The notes: generated by a model from the letters alone, not told the origin. Positions 1-5,452 are shown, counted from the stretch's first letter. The stretch: DNA of 5,631 nucleotides from Woronichinia sp035285405 (GCA_035285405.1 JAYKJI010000415.1:1-5631); one strand, 5' to 3'. A program made the numbers and translations.

Positions 1-53
1 TTCTCTCCTCTTAATGCAAGGGTTTTGAGCCATTTTAACCTATTTTCCTGCAT
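1..53 (-). CDS. Possible N-terminus of a transposase, partial at window edge
   Basis: Inside the left IS end, an ATG at 51-53 opens a minus-strand frame that stays open to base 1. It reads MQENRLKWLKTLALRGE, which is basic and helix-like. The same frame is open upstream without another normal start codon back to about base 97. Position and orientation, starting just inside an IS end and reading into the element, suit a transposase. Only 17 residues are visible, no catalytic motif is present and no good ribosome binding site was seen, so this is a suggestion from context, not a recognition. Confidence 0.25.
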   Translation of the reverse strand, partial: MQENRLKWLKTLALRGE

Positions 54-126
54 TCTAGCTGTTCTTAATTTGGCTACTATCTTTTCTCCGTAAGGGTTTC
101 AGCTTTTTTCAGCAAGCCCTAATTAA
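1..126 (-). mobile_element. End of an insertion sequence, body beyond left edge
   Basis: Read on the minus strand from 126 inwards, this begins with a 22-bp segment (105-126, core GGGCTTGCTGAAAAA) that recurs exactly, in the opposite orientation, at 5509-5530. Shared ends followed by different inner sequence are what two terminal inverted repeats of one IS family look like. The outer limit is probably near 120, because the TTAATT beyond it could be target sequence. The inner part is open on the minus strand towards the window edge. The IS family cannot be assigned from the end alone, and no target-site duplication can be tested because the far end is missing. Confidence 0.6.
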
Positions 127-1170
127 CAAATGAAATCTTTCGCCTTGCCCATCAAGAAAAGTACCCCACCAAGCCCCTTGCCACACAGGAAGAAAAGGTA
201 AATATCCTTTTGGAGCAGCCGTCAACGAAAATCTCAGATCGCCATGATGATTCGGCCATTGAGCATTGGCATACCATCCTAGAGATTGAGCATATTTTTG
301 CCAGTTTTTGGGGGTTAAAATAATATTAGAATTCGTTGAAAAACAATCATTAAAAACTTCAGTTTGAGCCAAAAAGCCAAAGTGATTATGACTATCAATT
401 TGCCAAAGTTCATCAATTTTTCTCAATGCTTCACAGGGAAAATCAGCAATATCATCAGGGTTTAAACTCATTGTTTGATTTGCTACTTTTAGCATTAATT
501 TTGCAGTAATTTCATCGGCTTTTTGCCATTCTGCTACGCATAAATGATCTTCAAGATATTCTAGCAACTGAGCATCTAAAGCATTAAACACTTTAGTCTC
601 TGGAACAGTATAATCTGATGATTTTTCTTCGTCAATGAGTTGTCCATCATTAGAATTTTGCCATTCTTTCTCAACTTCCTCAACTTCTTCATCTTTAGGG
701 GGCAGATTTCCATCATCGAATAGATTTCCATCATCTAATAAATCAATTACTTCCAAATCAAACTCATAATAAATAGTTCCTTTTTGATTGACATCACGAT
801 GCCCCCCAAACTCCTTAACCATTTGATCTAGAAAGAACGTTGCTTCGTGGCCCGATAAATTAGTCTTGCCTGAAAGAGTAACTTTTTGGGCAAATTGTAA
901 AGAGTTGATCTTTCCACCACTCGATTCTATAACTTCAAAAAAGAGCTTGCGAAGAGAATCAAATTTTTCCTGTTCTCGTTTACGCTTATCATCCCACAGC
1001 AAGTAACCAGCAATACTAAGAGAGGAAAATCCAATTACTAGACCACCTAAAATAGTATTTGTATTATCAATTTTTTTGTTTTTATCAAAAACTACACTCA
1101 CGGGAACTATTAAGCTAATAATTCCTAAAGTCAATAAGAGGATAATCGCTACTTTTTTGATCATTATCAT
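109..1170 (-). CDS. Membrane-anchored GUN4-domain protein, C-terminus cut by an IS end
   Basis: A 353-residue protein with three parts. Residues 5-27 and 39-58 are hydrophobic and look like two membrane segments, followed by a basic stop (DDKRKREQEKF). Residues about 70-137 resemble a small winged-helix fold: helices, an ELSG-like turn at SLSGKTNLSG, then a GTIYYEF strand. An acidic linker (141-190) contains LLDDGN-LFDDGN, an 18-bp duplication. Residues about 198-330 match GUN4: QLLEYL, W-x-x-ADEITAKLML, DIADFPCEALRKIDELW, HFGF and GDLRFSLTAAPKGYLP. GUN4 domains bind porphyrins. In the classic GUN4 this stimulates Mg-chelatase, but multidomain membrane forms are usually considered signalling proteins, so this is unlikely to be the chlorophyll-pathway gene. 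The last codons (IRAC and the TGA) lie in the IS end, so the native tail is lost. Start: ATG at 1168-1170, or the ATG two codons later; neither has a clear Shine-Dalgarno. Confidence 0.85.
   Translation of the reverse strand: MIMIKKVAIILLLTLGIISLIVPVSVVFDKNKKIDNTNTILGGLVIGFSSLSIAGYLLWDDKRKREQEKFDSLRKLFFEVIESSGGKINSLQFAQKVTLSGKTNLSGHEATFFLDQMVKEFGGHRDVNQKGTIYYEFDLEVIDLLDDGNLFDDGNLPPKDEEVEEVEKEWQNSNDGQLIDEEKSSDYTVPETKVFNALDAQLLEYLEDHLCVAEWQKADEITAKLMLKVANQTMSLNPDDIADFPCEALRKIDELWQIDSHNHFGFLAQTEVFNDCFSTNSNIILTPKNWQKYAQSLGWYANAQWPNHHGDLRFSLTAAPKGYLPFLPVWQGAWWGTFLDGQGERFHLLIRAC
704..735 (-). repeat. 18-bp-period direct repeat in the GUN4 linker
   Basis: AGATTTCCATCATC occurs at 704-717 and again at 722-735, a period of 18 bp. 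It encodes the in-frame pair LLDDGN and LFDDGN in the acidic linker of the GUN4 protein. It is a small tandem duplication that preserves the frame, in a region expected to be disordered. Confidence 0.7.
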
Positions 1171-1228
1171 TATTGGTTGAATTTTAAAAAGTTTTGAAAG
1201 AAGCTTTAAATTGTTATCTGAGATGATT

Positions 1229-1256
1229 AAATTAGGTTCAGGAAAGCATTTAACAA
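1229..1256 (-). promoter_or_regulatory. Candidate promoter for the GUN4-domain gene
   Basis: On the minus strand TTGTTA (1251-1256) and TAATTT (1229-1234) are 16 bp apart, about 60 bp before the start codon. The surrounding 155-bp gap is very AT-rich, so a chance match is quite possible. The gap itself suggests the GUN4 gene is not tightly coupled to the gene upstream of it. Confidence 0.25.
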
Positions 1257-1325
1257 TAATGATTTTTTCGGAGATATTGTTTGTGTGAAAACATTAAATT
1301 TCTTCTAGCCAATTCAATTTAAAAA

Positions 1326-1979
1326 TTAGAATTTTGTTCTTGAGTAATGATTAAGTAAATCTTTGCCAAAAAGATACTTAGAAACAATTTCTTGAGCTTG
1401 CATTTCGGGCCAATTATTATCAGCTAATAATCCACTCAATACCTGTTCTTTTAGTAATGATTTTTCATTGTGAGCTTGAATAATAAAATCAAATAGCCTT
1501 TCCTCATCGAATTGGTGTGTTCCTCCGTCAGCTATATTAGCCATACTCAAGAATTTTTTCAACAACTGAGCCATTTCGGGACTCATTGAATTGTCAATAT
1601 TTCGTTCACTAGGAATCAGAATAATTTCTATGTTTAGACTTTGAGTTGCGGGTTCAAGAAATTCAGTCAGAAATTCTTCCAAAATAGAGTTGTAAGTATC
1701 TACGTTTATACGTCCAATATTTTCAGGAACAATGTTAGATACATATAGATAACCATTTTCATCACGATGGAAAGATAATTCTGCGGCTGGTCTCGATTCA
1801 GTTTTCGAGCAAGTAAAAATAAAACAATCACCAATGCCTGAATATTTGAGTGCGTATTTTTTTTCCTTTTCTAGATTTCTTTTCCATCCACTATTATTGA
1901 AATTTTGCTCAAGTTTTTCTATCAGTTCTTTTTGTTCGCTAACATTGGCGATGATTTTTAAATCAGCATGGTCTTTCAT
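1326..1979 (-). CDS. Hypothetical protein, 217 residues, unrecognised
   Basis: A soluble, mixed alpha/beta protein with no signal peptide or membrane segment. Residues 10-45 look like a coiled or paired helix (SEQKELIEKLEQNFNNSGW). Residues 45-85 look like strands (YALKYSGIGDCFIFTC, AELSFHRDENGYLYVSNI). Residues 95-123 are a helix then a strand. The C-terminal half has the clearest pattern: SPEMAQLLKKF at 133-143, MANIADGGTHQFDEERLFDFIIQAH at 146-170, and a final helix ending FGKDLLNHY. I have the impression of similar AN-x-x-GG-x-H-x-x-D-E-x-R patterns in other uncharacterised bacterial proteins but cannot name a family. The ATG at 1977-1979 is preferred: AGGA lies eight bases upstream. A TTG start at 2055-2057, overlapping the TGA of the upstream gene, would add 26 basic residues unlike the rest. 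It lies 75 bp downstream of a coiled-coil gene on the same strand, so co-transcription is likely. Confidence 0.75.
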   Translation of the reverse strand: MKDHADLKIIANVSEQKELIEKLEQNFNNSGWKRNLEKEKKYALKYSGIGDCFIFTCSKTESRPAAELSFHRDENGYLYVSNIVPENIGRINVDTYNSILEEFLTEFLEPATQSLNIEIILIPSERNIDNSMSPEMAQLLKKFLSMANIADGGTHQFDEERLFDFIIQAHNEKSLLKEQVLSGLLADNNWPEMQAQEIVSKYLFGKDLLNHYSRTKF

Positions 1980-2053
1980 ACGTTCAGTCCTAAATAAAAC
2001 ATATAATTGAATTGTACAACGTAATCGTTGAAACTTGACAAACAGGGTTGATT

Positions 2054-2392
2054 TCAACCATGATTATTGCCCCGAATCAAAAAACGCACTTCCTCCAATA
2101 AAATATTAAACCTTTGATCACTTTCCGCTTGCCGTTGCTCTATTTCGGCTTGCCGTTCCTTCATGGCTTCCATATCCCGTTGACTTTGCGCCGCCACCTG
2201 CAACAACGCCTGGGAAGTAATTCTCAAGCCATCTATACTGTCCTTGATCTCTGTGATACTTGCCCGTACCTCTGCAAAACCTTCCCGTAACTCACTCACA
2301 CTTTCGAGTAACTCGGTTGAGCCTTCATGTAACTCGGTCGTACTGGAAGCTAAATTATCCAGCATTTCATCCGTCCAACGTTGTACTGCCAT
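2054..2392 (-). CDS. Small heptad-repeat coiled-coil protein, downstream copy
   Basis: A 112-residue hydrophilic protein predicted to be nearly all coiled coil. After a conserved head (VQRWTDEMLDNLASSTTE) come seven-residue units starting near residue 20: ELHEGST, ELLESVS, ELREGFA, EVRASIT, EIKDSID. A second helix rich in Q, E and R follows (QSQRDMEAMKERQAEIEQRQ), and it ends RFNILLEEVRFLIRG. No catalytic motif, signal peptide or membrane segment is visible. It is a close paralog of the gene at 2516-2875, differing at a handful of residues and by exactly one missing heptad. Small proteins ending in a QRF-x-x-LLEEVRFLI-like tail are, from memory, common in cyanobacteria and uncharacterised. 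A scaffolding or oligomerising role is only an inference. Its start ATG is fixed by similarity to the paralog. Confidence 0.8.
   Translation of the reverse strand: MAVQRWTDEMLDNLASSTTELHEGSTELLESVSELREGFAEVRASITEIKDSIDGLRITSQALLQVAAQSQRDMEAMKERQAEIEQRQAESDQRFNILLEEVRFLIRGNNHG
2289..2351 (-). repeat. 21-bp tandem repeat units, three copies (downstream gene)
   Basis: On the plus strand, units starting AACTC(A/G) begin at 2289, 2310 and 2331, a strict 21-bp period. Each unit encodes one heptad of the coiled coil. The paralogous gene has four units, so the array is the site of the length difference between the two proteins. Confidence 0.75.
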
Positions 2393-2422
2393 AGTTCTTA
2401 TTAATAACTCTAAACGTTTCCT

Positions 2423-2440
2423 TTTATTTTAAACCGTAAG
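2423..2440 (-). promoter_or_regulatory. Conserved upstream box of the coiled-coil genes, downstream copy
   Basis: The plus-strand sequence TTTATTTTAAACCGTAAG matches 2907-2924 at 17 of 18 bases and sits 31 bp from the start codon, against 32 bp in the other copy. On the minus strand it contains TAAAAT (2426-2431), a possible -10 element. No good -35 is seen. Conservation at fixed distance may reflect function or simply the extent of the duplication. Confidence 0.35.
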
Positions 2441-2466
2441 TCTTCTAAATAGAAACTACAAAAGCG

Positions 2467-2474
2467 GCGATCGC
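2467..2474. repeat. HIP1 octamer
   Basis: GCGATCGC, the highly iterated palindrome of cyanobacterial genomes, lies in the gap between the two coiled-coil genes. It supports a cyanobacterial origin; no local function is claimed. Confidence 0.85.
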
Positions 2475-2515
2475 GCCGAACAAATTAATACTAAATAAGC
2501 GATTTAAAACCTAAA

Positions 2516-2875
2516 TTAATCATCAGTTTTTCCGTGAATCAAAAAACGAACCTCCTCCAATAAAACATTAAACCGTTGATCACTTTCCGCTTGCCGTTGC
2601 TCTATTTCGGCTTGCCGTTCCTTCATGGCTTCCATATCCCGTTGACTTTGGGCCGCCACTTGTAACAATGCCTGGGAAGTAATTCTCAAGCCATCTATGC
2701 TGTCCTTGATTTCGGTAATACTTTCCCGTACTTCTGCAAAACCATCCCTCAACTCAGTCACGCTCCCCCGCAACTCAGTAACACTTTCGCGTAACTCAGT
2801 TGAGCCTTCATGTAACTCGGTCGTACTGGAAGCTAAATTATCCAGCATTTCATCCGTCCAACGTTGTACTGTCAT
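2516..2875 (-). CDS. Small heptad-repeat coiled-coil protein, upstream copy
   Basis: A 119-residue paralog of the neighbouring 112-residue protein, 123 bp upstream on the same strand. Heptads from residue 20 read ELHEGST, ELRESVT, ELRGSVT, ELRDGFA, EVRESIT, EIKDSID. Then come GLRITSQ, ALLQVAA, QSQRDME, AMKERQA, EIEQRQA, ESDQRFN and VLLEEVR, a near-unbroken seven-residue register over almost 100 residues. Compared with the other copy it has one extra unit (RGSVTEL). Apart from that, changes are few: A2T, L29R, S33T, then single changes and a different four-residue tail (KTDD instead of NNHG). This indicates a recent tandem gene duplication. The gene is divergent from pgm with about 129 bp between start codons. 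Function is unknown; a self-associating or partner-binding helix is inferred from periodicity alone. Confidence 0.8.
   Translation of the reverse strand: MTVQRWTDEMLDNLASSTTELHEGSTELRESVTELRGSVTELRDGFAEVRESITEIKDSIDGLRITSQALLQVAAQSQRDMEAMKERQAEIEQRQAESDQRFNVLLEEVRFLIHGKTDD
2751..2834 (-). repeat. 21-bp tandem repeat units, four copies (upstream gene)
   Basis: On the plus strand, units opening with AACTC(A/G)GT begin at 2751, 2772, 2793 and 2814. Each is one heptad codon block. The last two units match the last two of the other gene almost exactly. The additional unit therefore lies in the first two, consistent with replication slippage or unequal recombination in whole 21-bp steps. Confidence 0.75.
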
Positions 2876-2906
2876 AGTTCTGACCGATACCCTAAAACAT
2901 TACTTC

Positions 2907-2924
2907 TTTATTTTAAACCGCAAG
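2907..2924 (-). promoter_or_regulatory. Conserved upstream box of the coiled-coil genes, upstream copy
   Basis: Partner of the box at 2423-2440. On the minus strand it carries TAAAAT (2910-2915) as a possible -10 element, about 35 bp before the start codon. Its presence before both paralogs suggests each gene may have its own promoter. Sequence further upstream diverges between the copies. Confidence 0.35.
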
Positions 2925-2944
2925 CCTACTGAACAGGGAAAATC

Positions 2945-2973
2945 TTGTCCCACAACCGCTTTTAGCATAGGAT
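2945..2973 (+). promoter_or_regulatory. Candidate pgm promoter
   Basis: TTGTCC (2945-2950) and TAGGAT (2968-2973) are separated by 17 bp, each matching four of six consensus bases. Transcription would start near 2980, leaving a leader of roughly 25 bases before the ATG at 3005. The divergent coiled-coil gene uses the other half of the same 129-bp gap. Confidence 0.35.
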
Positions 2974-2994
2974 TTTGATAACCCGATCGCCCTT

Positions 2995-3000
2995 TGAGGA
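2995..3000 (+). promoter_or_regulatory. Ribosome binding site of pgm
   Basis: TGAGGA lies four bases before the ATG at 3005. It decides between that ATG and the in-frame TTG at 2975, which has no comparable site. Confidence 0.65.
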
Positions 3001-3004
3001 CTCT

Positions 3005-4663
3005 ATGGCATCAAACGTAAATCCCCTAGCAGGCCAACCTGCCCCCACCGAAACCCTAGTTGATGTGACGCGCCTATTGGCAGACTACTACGATCGCCGT
3101 CCCGACCCTGACAATCCTCTCCAACAAGTCAGTTTTGGTACATCGGGCCATCGCGGTTCCTCCCTCAATCACACCTTTAATGAAGACCATATCCTCGCTG
3201 TTTCCCAAGCCGTCGCTGAATATCGTCAAAGTCAAGGTATTACAGGGCCTTTATACCTGGGAATGGATAGCCACGCCCTCTCTGCTCCCGCCCAAAAAAC
3301 GGCCCTCGAAGTTCTCATTGCCAACGGAGTCGAAGTTTATCTCAATACCGATAGCGATTATCGCCAATTTACGCCCACCCCTGGCGTTTCCCATGCCATC
3401 CTGCGCTACAACCAAGGCAAAACTACGGGACTCGCTGACGGCATTATCATTACCCCTTCCCATAATCCCCCGGCGGACGGCGGTTTTAAGTACAATCCCC
3501 CCAGTGGTGGCCCCGCCGAACCCGAAATCACTAAATGGGTACAAAATCGCGCTAATGAATTATTAAAACAGAGTAATCAAGGTGTTAAACGCATTAGCTA
3601 TGAAAAGGCCCTGCAAGCGGATAATTGCCACTATTTTGACTTTATTACGCCCTACGTTAACGACCTAGAAAATATTATTGATCTGGAGGCCATTCGGGCT
3701 GCGGGTATTCGTTTAGGAGCCGATCCTTTGGGCGGTTCCAATGTAGCCTATTGGGAACCGATCGCCGAACGCTATAAGTTAAATATTACGGTGGTAAATC
3801 CCAAGGTTGATCCCACTTTTGGCTTTATGACTTTGGACTGGGATGGCAAAATTCGGATGGATTGTTCTTCTCCCTATGCGATGGCCAATCTGGTTAAACT
3901 GAAGGATGACTATGACATTGCTTTTGGTAATGATACCGACTCTGATCGTCATGGCATTGTTACCCCCAGTGTCGGTTTAATGAACCCCAATCATTTTCTG
4001 TCCGTTGCTATTTGGTATTTATTTACTCGCCGCAAACAATGGTCGGGCTTAAGTGCGATCGGTAAAACCCTGGTCAGCAGTAACATGATTGATCGCGTTG
4101 CTAAGGAAATTGGCCGCAAAGTCTATGAAGTTCCTGTGGGTTTTAAATGGTTTGTGGATGGCCTTTTAGATGGTTCCTTCGGCTTTGGTGGCGAAGAAAG
4201 TGCAGGAGCTTCTTTTCTGAAGAAAAATGGCACGGTTTGGACAACGGATAAAGACGGCATTATTATGGATTTATTGGCCGCTGAAATTACCGCCATCACT
4301 GGCAAAGACCCTGGCTTACATTACCAAGATTTAACCGCCCGTTTAGGCAATCCCATCTATCAACGTAAGGATGCCCCTGCCACACCTGAACAAAAGGTAA
4401 AACTGAGTAAATTGTCTCCCGAAGCTGTTACTGCTTCCACCCTGGCTGGGGATGCCATCACTGCCAAATTAACCAAGGCTCCTGGTAATCAAGCGGCGAT
4501 CGGTGGTCTTAAAGTCACAACAGATTCAGGTTGGTTTGCGGCCCGTCCTTCTGGTACGGAAAATGTCTATAAAATCTATGCGGAAAGTTTCAAAGATGAG
4601 AGCCATTTGCAACAGATTTTTACTGAAGCTGAGGCGATCGTGACTGAATCTTTAAAGGATTAA
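3005..4663 (+). CDS. pgm: Phosphoglucomutase, alpha-D-glucose phosphate-specific (EC 5.4.2.2)
   Basis: A 552-residue enzyme interconverting alpha-D-glucose 1-phosphate and glucose 6-phosphate in the cytosol, linking glycogen and sugar-nucleotide synthesis to central carbon flow. It aligns along its whole length with my memory of E. coli Pgm (about 546 residues). Landmarks in order: AGQPAPTETLVDV near the N-terminus, FGTSGHRG at 44-51, the catalytic phosphoserine loop TPSHNPP at 150-156 (Ser152), DPLGGS near 240, and the Mg-binding loop NDTDSDRHG with Asp310, Asp312 and Asp314. Then come VGFKWFVDG, the sugar loop GEESAG at 396-401, and the phosphate loop RPSGTE at 514-519. All key residues are present. 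The ATG at 3005 is chosen because TGAGGA ends four bases before it and the protein then starts like its relatives; an upstream in-frame TTG at 2975 would add ten unsupported residues. It looks visibly richer in G+C than its neighbours, as expected for a core gene among accessory sequence. Confidence 0.97.
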   Translation: MASNVNPLAGQPAPTETLVDVTRLLADYYDRRPDPDNPLQQVSFGTSGHRGSSLNHTFNEDHILAVSQAVAEYRQSQGITGPLYLGMDSHALSAPAQKTALEVLIANGVEVYLNTDSDYRQFTPTPGVSHAILRYNQGKTTGLADGIIITPSHNPPADGGFKYNPPSGGPAEPEITKWVQNRANELLKQSNQGVKRISYEKALQADNCHYFDFITPYVNDLENIIDLEAIRAAGIRLGADPLGGSNVAYWEPIAERYKLNITVVNPKVDPTFGFMTLDWDGKIRMDCSSPYAMANLVKLKDDYDIAFGNDTDSDRHGIVTPSVGLMNPNHFLSVAIWYLFTRRKQWSGLSAIGKTLVSSNMIDRVAKEIGRKVYEVPVGFKWFVDGLLDGSFGFGGEESAGASFLKKNGTVWTTDKDGIIMDLLAAEITAITGKDPGLHYQDLTARLGNPIYQRKDAPATPEQKVKLSKLSPEAVTASTLAGDAITAKLTKAPGNQAAIGGLKVTTDSGWFAARPSGTENVYKIYAESFKDESHLQQIFTEAEAIVTESLKD

Positions 4664-4669
4664 ATGGAA

Positions 4670-4705
4670 TCCCCCCTAACCCCCCTTTGAAAGGGGGGAA
4701 ATGCC
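4670..4705. repeat. G/C-run hairpin repeat, probable bidirectional terminator
   Basis: Just after the pgm stop, two C-runs (4671-4676 and 4680-4685) are followed by TTT, G, AAA and a run of six G (4693-4698). The second C-run, TTT, AAA and G-run form a perfect nine-base inverted repeat around a single G, which would fold with a slightly larger loop. Repeats of this style, CCCCCCTTTNAAAGGGGGG, are from memory dispersed widely in cyanobacterial genomes. It lies between two convergent genes, so it could end transcription of both, though no long T-run follows directly. Confidence 0.6.
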
Positions 4706-4764
4706 CCGAATTTTTATCATTTCTGTTTGAGTTTTTAGGTGAGGGAATGTGCGTAAAGATAAGC

Positions 4765-5202
4765 TTAAGAAGAGGGGAAATTACCAGAAATAGGACGTTC
4801 CAAAACATCAGTGATAGTGTAGGGACATTCTTTCGGAAAATCTAAATTGGTTTCACTAGAAGCATCTAACCGAGCGGTACTATAAGCATGACTGAGCCAT
4901 TCTTCATAAAGATAACGTTTTAAACTCGGACTGTCTTTAAGGTAATGACTAATATTAGTGCGTTCTCGCTCAATGGTGTTTTTCCAACTTCGGGAACGTT
5001 TTTGGGGCTGAAAATCCCATTTAAGCAAATGATGTACGATCAAGCGAATACTGCTCAGTAGGCGATCGCGTTCCCGTTTAGACAAATCCAGTACCTCATC
5101 TACTAGATTGTCAATATCAAGCTCAGAAAATTTACCTTCTTGTAACAGACGCGCCATTTCCTCGGCCCAGAGTCCGTAATCTTGTTCATAAAGTATTGCC
5201 AT
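4765..5202 (-). CDS. DUF29 family protein
   Basis: A 145-residue protein that matches the DUF29 pattern end to end: YEQDYGLWAEEMARLLQEGKF at residues 5-25, LDIDNLVDEVLDLSKRERDRLLS at 28-50, HHLLKWDFQPQKRSRSW at 57-73, ER-x-R-x-NI at about 78-84, DSPSLKRYL at 90-98, a helix with AYSTAR, then FPKECPYTITDVL at 122-134. DUF29 proteins are all-helical, numerous in cyanobacteria and of unknown function, often near mobile elements. No catalytic residues are established. The ATG at 5200-5202 is preferred because GAGGT lies seven bases upstream and the protein begins as relatives do; a TTG at 5224-5226 would add eight residues. It is convergent with pgm across the hairpin repeat. Its upstream region carries a relic of the IS end seen at both window edges. 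Confidence 0.9.
   Translation of the reverse strand: MAILYEQDYGLWAEEMARLLQEGKFSELDIDNLVDEVLDLSKRERDRLLSSIRLIVHHLLKWDFQPQKRSRSWKNTIERERTNISHYLKDSPSLKRYLYEEWLSHAYSTARLDASSETNLDFPKECPYTITDVLERPISGNFPSS
5062..5069. repeat. HIP1 octamer
   Basis: A second GCGATCGC palindrome, inside the DUF29 coding region on the antisense side of an RDRLL stretch. It again marks the sequence as cyanobacterial. Confidence 0.85.
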
Positions 5203-5210
5203 TCGCTTTA

Positions 5211-5215
5211 CCTCG
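5211..5215 (-). promoter_or_regulatory. Ribosome binding site of the DUF29 gene
   Basis: On the minus strand GAGGT stands about eight bases before the ATG at 5202. It favours this ATG over the upstream in-frame TTG. Confidence 0.5.
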
Positions 5216-5218
5216 ACT

Positions 5219-5243
5219 GGTTTCAACTTTTTTCAGCATAGCA
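5219..5243 (-). promoter_or_regulatory. IS-end relic with extended -10 before the DUF29 gene
   Basis: On the minus strand TGCTGAAAAAAGTTGAAACC (5219-5238) matches the left IS end at 19 of 20 bases; the match fades on both sides. Overlapping its outer edge is TGCTATGCT, an extended -10 (TG-N-TATGCT, TATGCT at 5235-5240). Transcription would begin near 5228, some 25 bases before the start codon. The sequence match is directly visible; the promoter role is inferred, and no strong -35 is present. Confidence 0.4.
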
Positions 5244-5274
5244 AATTTTCTTGAGATTCGGGTTCGTTTACAGC

Positions 5275-5303
5275 TTTTCATTCTGAGTCAAAATGCCTAT
5301 AAT
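5275..5303 (+). promoter_or_regulatory. Candidate promoter of an intergenic transcript
   Basis: A perfect TATAAT at 5298-5303 is preceded by TTTTCA (5275-5280) at 17 bp. It points away from the DUF29 gene into a stretch with no convincing protein gene, so any product would be a short RNA or read-through into the IS end. Confidence 0.35.
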
Positions 5304-5309
5304 ATTCCT

Positions 5310-5452
5310 AGTTCCGCACGAGTTTACAGTCCCTAAGACCTTTCCTGTCCAAAACCCTTGGGTGAGCAGTCTTTAGACAAAAGAAAACACACAAACTAAT
5401 TCGGAATCAGGATTAAATGAATATACCAATGGTCTGTCAAGACAGTTTTTTT
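5310..5452 (+). ncRNA. Candidate small structured RNA
   Basis: Roughly 140 bases between a TATAAT promoter-like site and a small hairpin with seven T. Complementary pieces nest: TTCCG near 5312 with CGGAA at 5402-5406, CTAAGAC near 5333 with GTCTTTAG near 5371, and a central CCAA-x-TTGG hairpin around 5349-5361. No known RNA family was recognised; it is not a tRNA, and I see no match to what I remember of cyanobacterial Yfr1. Short pairings occur by chance in AT-rich sequence, so this stays a hypothesis. It occupies most of the 306-base stretch 5203-5508, which otherwise holds no convincing protein gene. Confidence 0.25.

Noticed and set aside
109..1170. Calling the GUN4 protein the Mg-chelatase accessory gene gun4
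   Set aside because: The membrane anchor, extra domain and altered pocket residues do not fit the chlorophyll-pathway protein, so no gene symbol was given.
1980..2057. Longer N-terminus of the 217-residue protein from a TTG overlapping the upstream stop
   Set aside because: The ATG at 1979 has an AGGA site at good spacing, and the extra 26 residues do not look like part of the fold. The TTGA overlap would allow translational coupling, so the longer form is not fully excluded.
2751..2834. Short regular repeats that might suggest CRISPR
   Set aside because: The units are contiguous 21-bp coding heptads with no spacers.
2697..2978. Plus-strand open frames antisense to the coiled-coil genes (also 2244-2432)
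   Set aside because: The 21-bp repeats keep several frames open at once. The serine/asparagine repeats they encode are reverse readings of the heptads, which have the better coding pattern and paralog conservation.
3251..3544. A minus-strand open frame opposite pgm
   Set aside because: It is the antisense shadow of a conserved enzyme and shows no start signal or recognisable protein.
3135..3566. A long plus-strand open frame in a second phase inside pgm
   Set aside because: It lies wholly within the well-supported pgm frame, has a proline- and serine-rich composition typical of an off-frame reading, and resembles no family.
4620..4808. A minus-strand open frame across the hairpin repeat
   Set aside because: It overlaps the end of pgm and the start of the DUF29 tail, and its glycine/proline middle is just the translated repeat.
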